Assembly: GCA_016208645.1 (NCBI GenBank)
Contig: JACQXP010000068.1
Span: 1 to 10,074 of the forward strand
Length of the DNA: 10,074 bases
Source: Candidatus Methylomirabilota bacterium
Lineage (GTDB): Bacteria; Methylomirabilota; Methylomirabilia; Methylomirabilales; 2-02-FULL-66-22
Reading direction: 5' to 3'
A program made the translations under genes and the position numbers. The notes beneath the pieces were generated by a model that was given only the letters and a program-made list of their open reading frames with translations, was not told where the DNA came from and did no database searches. Below are positions 7,246 through 10,074 of this stretch, in pieces. The stretch's first letter is position 1. Every line of letters begins with the position of its first letter.

Positions 7246-8683
7246 GGAAAAAAGACCGCCCCGCGGGCAGAGGGCCCGCGGGGCGTTGGCGCGAATCCCG
7301 GGACGGGTAGAGCCTAGCCCGGATTATTCGCGAACATGTTCGCGAATAATCGCGGGGAATGACCAAATCCCAATGGCCAATGACCAATTGCGGATGGGAT
7401 TTCCGTGAAGCCCCGTCCAGGGCGGTGAGGGCGGCGTCCAGCGAGCCCGGCACCGACGGGACACTCTTCAGCTCTTCGGGGCCCAGTTCGTAGATGTCCT
7501 TGTCCAGCGGGGAGCCGGGGTCGATCTTGTTCTGGATGCCGTCCAGGCCCGCCATCAGCATGGCCGAGAAGCCCAGGTAGCCGTTGCAGGTGTTGTCTGG
7601 AAACCGCACCTCGATCCGCTTGGTCTTGGGATTCGGCGAGTACATGGGAATACGGATGCCGGCGCTGCGGTTCCGGCTGGAGTAGGCTAGGTTGACGGGG
7701 GCCTCGAAGCCGGGGACGAGCCGCTTGTAGGAGTTCGTCGTGGGGGCCACCAGGGCGCACAGGGCCGCGGCGTGCTTGAGGATCCCCCCGATGTACCAGA
7801 GCGCCAGGTCCGAGAGCCCGGCGTAGCCGTTGCCGGCGAACAGGGGCTGGCCCCCCTTCCACAGGCTCTGATGCGTGTGCATGCCGGAGCCGTTGTCGTT
7901 GAACAGCGGCTTGGGCATGAGGGTGACGGTCTTGCCGTGCTTGCGGGCTACGTTCTTGATGATGTACTTGTACCACATCAAGTTGTCCGCGCTCCGCGTC
8001 AGCGAGGTGAACCGCATGTCAATCTCGGCCTGGCCGGCCGTGGCCACCTCGTGGTGCTGCGCCTCCACGGCGATCCCGACCTTCTCCATCGTCAGCACCA
8101 TCTCGGTGCGGAGATCGGCCATGCTGTCGGTGGGCGGGACCGGGAAGTAGCCCTCCTTGTAGCGGGCCTTGTAGCCCAGGTTGGGCTTCTCGGCCGTCCC
8201 GGTGTTCCACTGGCCCTCCACCGAGTCGATGTAATAGTAGCCGCAGTTCTCCCGATAATCGTACCGGATGTCGTCGAAGATGAAGAACTCCGCCTCGGGC
8301 CCGAAGTAGGCCGTGTCGGCGATGCCGGTGGACTTCAGGTAGGCCTCGGCCTTCTGGGAGATGTTCCGGGGATCGCGGGTGTACTTCTCCTTGGTGATGG
8401 GGTCCACGATGTTGCAGATGAGGCTGAGGGTGGGGGTCTCGGTGAAGGGGTCCATGACCGCCGTGGTGGCGTCCGGGATCACCAGCATGTCGCTGGCATG
8501 AATGGCCTGCCACCCGCGGATGGAGCTGCCGTCGAAGCCGAACCCCTCTTCGAAGGAGCCCTCCTCGAGCTGGGAGATGGGCACCGTGAAGTGCTGCCAT
8601 ATCCCGGGGTAGTCCATGAATTTGAGATCCACCATCCGTGTGCCCTGCTCCTTGGCGAACTTCACGACTTCTTTCGGCGTCAT
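7109..8683 (-). CDS. glnA: Glutamine synthetase type I, C-terminus missing and replaced by repeat-encoded tail
   Basis: GlnA makes glutamine from glutamate, ammonia and ATP. Residues 1-424 (8683-7412) are clear type I enzyme: FGFDGSSIRGW (48-58), GPEAEFFIFD (128-137, metal glutamates), HHEVATAGQAE (210-220), NGSGMHTH (264-271 with His269), APTTNSYKRLVPG with flap Glu327, RNRSAGIRIP and EVRFPD (Arg344 and Arg360 region), and DIYEL with Tyr398, the adenylylation site used by GlnE. After ALDG (421-424) similarity stops abruptly. The roughly 45 C-terminal residues, normally ending in an RPHPxEF-type block and the helical thong that locks the two hexamer rings, are absent. The frame instead continues 100 codons through repeats and the terminator to a TGA at 7109. 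Start at 8683 is supported by GAGG/GAGGG purines upstream. It lies 109 bases after glnB. Confidence 0.93.
   Translation of the reverse strand: MTPKEVVKFAKEQGTRMVDLKFMDYPGIWQHFTVPISQLEEGSFEEGFGFDGSSIRGWQAIHASDMLVIPDATTAVMDPFTETPTLSLICNIVDPITKEKYTRDPRNISQKAEAYLKSTGIADTAYFGPEAEFFIFDDIRYDYRENCGYYYIDSVEGQWNTGTAEKPNLGYKARYKEGYFPVPPTDSMADLRTEMVLTMEKVGIAVEAQHHEVATAGQAEIDMRFTSLTRSADNLMWYKYIIKNVARKHGKTVTLMPKPLFNDNGSGMHTHQSLWKGGQPLFAGNGYAGLSDLALWYIGGILKHAAALCALVAPTTNSYKRLVPGFEAPVNLAYSSRNRSAGIRIPMYSPNPKTKRIEVRFPDNTCNGYLGFSAMLMAGLDGIQNKIDPGSPLDKDIYELGPEELKSVPSVPGSLDAALTALDGASRKSHPQLVIGHWDLVIPRDYSRTCSRIIRARLYPSRDSRQRPAGPLPAGRSFFLVAGRPVPSRLSFSPTPDPHPLIPNPQHPAPSPERLRRCEVPWYA
7151..7206 (-). repeat. Period-7 array, CCCCAAC/CCCCAGC type, eight units
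   Basis: On the minus strand the 56 bases divide exactly into heptamers: CCCCGAC, ACCCGAC, CCCCATC, CCCTAAT, CCCCAAC, CCCCAAC, ACCCAGC, CCCCAGC. A ninth, weaker unit (CCGGAGC) follows at 7150-7144. It lies between the glnA terminator and the glnE start. The units resemble the STRR1 heptamer family described in cyanobacteria (recalled from memory). Confidence 0.85.
7246..7285 (-). terminator. Intrinsic terminator of the glnB-glnA unit
   Basis: A perfect 12-bp GC-rich stem (arms 7285-7274 and 7268-7257 on the minus strand, five-base loop CCTCT) is followed by GTC and six T residues (7253-7248). This is a textbook rho-independent terminator in the direction of glnA. Its presence shows that the natural end of glnA should lie upstream of 7286. 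Confidence 0.9.
7322..7351. repeat. Perfect 30-base palindrome at the broken 3' end of glnA
   Basis: The 30 bases are identical to their reverse complement; the half is GATTATTCGCGAACA. Flanking CCCG (7318-7321) and CGGG (7353-7356) extend the pairing with a one-base bulge. In RNA it gives a 13-bp stem with a CATG loop. It is AT-richer than its surroundings, is followed three bases later by a heptamer array, and lies in the position where the last codons of glnA should be. It may be a mobile palindromic element or a protein-binding site. Confidence 0.9.
7354..7388 (-). repeat. Period-7 array, ATTGGTC type, five units
   Basis: On the minus strand the 35 bases read ATTGGTC, ATTGGCC, ATTGGGA, TTTGGTC, ATTCCCC. 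The consensus, rotated, is TTGGTCA, the unit I recall as STRR2 of heterocystous cyanobacteria. The array starts 24 bases after the point where glutamine synthetase homology ends and runs straight into the 30-base palindrome. Confidence 0.85.
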
Positions 8684-8704
8684 GGTCCCTCGCTCCTCGC
8701 ATGA

Positions 8705-8729
8705 GGCCTGCGGCCGTCGGCCGCAGGCC
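8705..8729 (-). promoter_or_regulatory. Perfect 11-bp hairpin just before the glnA start
   Basis: Arms GGCCTGCGGCC (8705-8715) and GGCCGCAGGCC (8719-8729) are perfectly complementary with a three-base loop. It ends 21 bases before the glnA ATG, next to the ribosome binding purines. No U-run follows, so it is more likely a processing, stability or translation-control element than a terminator. Confidence 0.6.
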
Positions 8730-8762
8730 GGGGTCCCGGAATACCGCTGATCCTTCGTCCCG

Positions 8763-8788
8763 GGCCCGGGGGCGTCCGCCCTCGGGCC
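8763..8788 (-). promoter_or_regulatory. GC hairpin immediately after glnB
   Basis: Arms 8763-8773 and 8778-8788 pair with one mismatch position that can be G-U on one strand, loop of four. It starts about four bases after the glnB stop codon. Without a U-run it is not a classical terminator; it may protect the glnB 3' end and set different levels of glnB and glnA from one transcript. Confidence 0.5.
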
Positions 8789-8792
8789 GGTC

Positions 8793-9131
8793 CTAGATGG
8801 CCGCCTCGCCGCGCTCGCCGGTGCGGATGCGGATAACCTCCTCGCAGGGCAGGATGAAGATCTTGCCGTCCCCGATCCGGCCGGTCTTGGCCGAGGACTG
8901 GATCGTCTCCACGACCTTGTCGCACTTGCCGTCCGGGACGACGATTTCGATCTTCACCTTGGGCAGAAAATCAATCGTGTATTCCGCACCCCGGTACAAT
9001 TCCGTGTGGCCCTTCTGCCGGCCGAAGCCTTTCACCTCGCTCACCGTGATCCCCTGGATGCCGATCTCGGCCAGGGCATTCTTCACCTCGTCCAGCTTGA
9101 ACGGCTTGATGATGGCTTCGATTTTTTTCAT
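8793..9131 (-). CDS. glnB: Nitrogen regulatory protein PII (GlnB)
   Basis: A 112-residue PII protein, the standard length. It opens MKKIEAIIKPFKLDEVK, has the T-loop GRQKGHTELYRGAEY with Tyr51 (the uridylylation site) as its last residue, the VKIEIVVPD strand at 59-67, and the TGRIGDGKIF block near 83-92 that binds ATP, and ends with RTGERGEAAI. PII trimers bind ATP/ADP and 2-oxoglutarate and pass nitrogen status to GlnE and other targets. The setting next to glnA and glnE rather than an ammonium transporter favours GlnB over GlnK. The start at 9131 has GGGAGG six to seven bases upstream, and a sigma-54 type promoter lies about 45 bases before it. Confidence 0.97.
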   Translation of the reverse strand: MKKIEAIIKPFKLDEVKNALAEIGIQGITVSEVKGFGRQKGHTELYRGAEYTIDFLPKVKIEIVVPDGKCDKVVETIQSSAKTGRIGDGKIFILPCEEVIRIRTGERGEAAI

Positions 9132-9176
9132 GTGTCTCCTCCCACCCAGTACGTCCGGAGCGCCGCGAGTTGTGAG

Positions 9177-9192
9177 AGCAAACCCTATGCCA
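9177..9192 (-). promoter_or_regulatory. Sigma-54 (-24/-12) promoter of glnB-glnA
   Basis: The minus strand reads TGGCATAGGGTTTGCT. GG (9191-9190) and GC (9179-9178) are separated by exactly ten bases, and both half-elements match the consensus TGGCAC-N5-TTGCT except for one base. The predicted transcript start is near 9166, about 35 bases before the glnB ATG. Sigma-54 control fits nitrogen regulation. No convincing NtrC enhancer site was found upstream. Confidence 0.75.
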
Positions 9193-9204
9193 GGAAGATT
9201 CCTG
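9191..9204. promoter_or_regulatory. 14-base dyad abutting the -24 element
   Basis: CAGGAAGATTCCTG is an inverted repeat with six-base arms and a two-base centre. It touches the GG of the -24 element of the glnB promoter, a position where a bound protein could block or modulate polymerase. It could also be chance. Confidence 0.3.
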
Positions 9205-9348
9205 ATAGAGGCCGGTGCTTCGGGTCACCCAACTGCTTGCCGTGACGAGGTTTGCCAGATCCCCTCGGTCCTCCCCCCGCCCTGGCGGGGTTCGCGCCTG
9301 CCACCCGCATAGGCACATTCACCTGGCCCTGCTGGTTTTTTGACCACG

Positions 9349-9705
9349 CTATGCTCTACCCAGGAGCTCCCGGATTTTCTCCTTCAGCTCCGCCAGGTCG
9401 GCAGACTTGGTCAGATAGGCGTCGCTGGCCCACGTCCCGAAGTCACGCTTGAAATCGCCGTAGGCGGTGCAGATGATGATCGGCATGTCCCGATGGGTCT
9501 CCCGAACCTTCCGCAAGAGCTCGATCCCATCCATCCCCGGCATCTTGATATCGATGGTCATGAGGTCGGGCCGGGCCTGCTGCACCATCCGGAGCGCTTC
9601 GCTGGCGTTCGCGGCCACCTGGACCTGGTACCCGGCATCGGAGAGTTCCTCGCGGTACAGGAGCCGGATGGCCTCCTCGTCGTCTACCACCAAGATGGTT
9701 TTCAT
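9349..9705 (-). CDS. CheY-like single-domain response regulator
   Basis: A 118-residue receiver domain with no output domain. The acidic pair Asp8-Asp9 (VVDDEE), phospho-acceptor Asp52 (TIDIKMPGMDG), Thr80 (ICTAYGD) and Lys100 (YLTKSADL) are all in place, so it should be phosphorylatable. The start at 9705 is supported by GGGAGG eight bases upstream and by the exact beginning of the receiver fold; a longer frame with a GTG at 9819 would add an arginine-rich, non-conserved extension. It follows the histidine kinase gene in the same direction, 110 bases on, and is probably its partner or a phosphorelay intermediate. It is not NtrC, which would carry AAA+ and DNA-binding domains. Confidence 0.9.
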   Translation of the reverse strand: MKTILVVDDEEAIRLLYREELSDAGYQVQVAANASEALRMVQQARPDLMTIDIKMPGMDGIELLRKVRETHRDMPIIICTAYGDFKRDFGTWASDAYLTKSADLAELKEKIRELLGRA

Positions 9706-9815
9706 TGAGGTCGCCTCCCTGGATTCCCCCACCTCGCCCTGCACCCTGGCTGCTGCCCGGATCACCCGCGCACTCCGGGCGGGTGTGACGGGCAGCCGAC
9801 CCGGATCGCCGGACG

Positions 9816-10074
9816 TCACCGGCGCCTTGACGCCGCCACCGCCCCGCAGCGCGGGACCGTCGCCATGAGGAGCCAGAGCCGGAAGGTCACCCCCTCGCCG
9901 GGACGGTTATCCACCTCCACCCGTCCCCCATGGGCCCGGACGATCCGGCGGACCAGCGGGAGCCCCAGGCCCGTCCCCGCCTCCTTGGTGGTGAAGAACG
10001 GATTGAAGACCTCGTCCAGGATCTCCTGCGGGATGCCCCCGCCGGTGTCGCTCACGCTCAGCTCGACCCACTCC
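9816..10074 (-). CDS. Sensor histidine kinase, C-terminal ATPase fragment (5' end outside window)
   Basis: The last 85 residues of a histidine kinase, running in from the right edge. The HATPase_c motifs are visible: the G1 box DTGGGIP (9-15), F box NPFFTTK (24-30), G2 box GTGLGL (33-38), then the closing strands VEVDNRPGEGVTFRLWL (52-68). A short basic tail ends in three arginines. Sensor, membrane and His-phosphoacceptor regions lie outside the window, so the signal is unknown. The frame is open to the edge without a start. The response regulator gene follows. The 110-base gap between them shows only the latter's ribosome binding site. Confidence 0.92.
   Translation of the reverse strand, partial: EWVELSVSDTGGGIPQEILDEVFNPFFTTKEAGTGLGLPLVRRIVRAHGGRVEVDNRPGEGVTFRLWLLMATVPRCGAVAASRRR

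Noticed and set aside
7330..7343. LexA/SOS-like box in the centre of the palindrome (GAAC-AT-GTTC)
   Set aside because: The Gram-positive SOS box needs four bases between GAAC and GTTC; here there are two, and no SOS gene follows.
7151..7388. CRISPR-like array
   Set aside because: The units are 7 bases with no spacers, and there are no cas genes.
7314..7411. A simple frameshift explaining the odd GlnA end
   Set aside because: The alternative frame stops at 7314 with a TAG, but its translation is also repeat-derived and contains no synthetase C-terminal motif, so a frameshift alone does not restore the tail.
9212..9227. Possible NtrC enhancer site (GGTG-N8-CACC)
   Set aside because: The half-sites face the wrong way compared with the NtrC consensus, which has GCACC first and GGTGC second.
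9275..9290. Hairpin CCCCGCC/GGCGGGG downstream of the response regulator as a terminator
   Set aside because: The loop is only two to four bases and no U-run follows on the minus strand; it may be just GC-rich sequence.
9706..9819. 38-residue N-terminal extension of the response regulator from a GTG overlapping the kinase stop
   Set aside because: The GTGA overlap is tempting, but the extension is Arg/Ala-rich and not receiver-like, has no ribosome binding site, and a good GGGAGG precedes the ATG at 9705.

Overview
The window is GC-rich bacterial chromosome in which every convincing gene lies on the minus strand, so it reads right to left. The gene content (PII protein, type I glutamine synthetase with an adenylylation tyrosine, GlnE, a sigma-54 type promoter, histidine kinase and single-domain response regulator) points to a Gram-negative-type, GC-rich lineage. 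A Rokubacteria/NC10-like or deltaproteobacterial genome would fit, but this is a low-confidence impression from protein style, not a proof.

Layout in transcription order: the C-terminal end of a histidine kinase (10074-9816) and a CheY-like response regulator (9705-9349); a 217-base intergenic region with a very good -24/-12 (sigma-54) promoter; glnB (9131-8793); two GC hairpins; glnA (from 8683); an intrinsic terminator (7285-7246); glnE (7063-3911); an MBL-fold hydrolase (3843-3184); a Zn-dependent medium-chain dehydrogenase (3002-1908); two tiny overlapping genes, a MshEN-like domain protein and an FxLYD-like protein (1868-1360); a trans-sulfuration PLP enzyme of the cystathionine gamma-synthase family (1283-165); and the start of an unrecognised, AT-richer gene running off the left edge.

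The centre is a compact nitrogen module: PII senses glutamine/2-oxoglutarate status, GlnE adenylylates and deadenylylates glutamine synthetase, and GlnA is the target. Tyr51 of PII and Tyr398 of GlnA, the modification sites, are both present. GlnD is not in the window.

The most striking observation is that glnA does not end like a glutamine synthetase. Homology stops at about residue 424, the last 45 or so residues are missing, and the DNA passes directly into a period-7 repeat array and a perfect 30-base palindrome. The frame stays open through the terminator to 7109. Three more short-period arrays (two of period 7, one of period 8) sit in other gaps of the same cluster, always at or just after gene ends. 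Together they look like the heptanucleotide STRR repeats known from cyanobacteria, here in an apparently non-cyanobacterial genome. Either repeat invasion has truncated glnA, or the assembly is wrong at this repeat; read mapping would decide.
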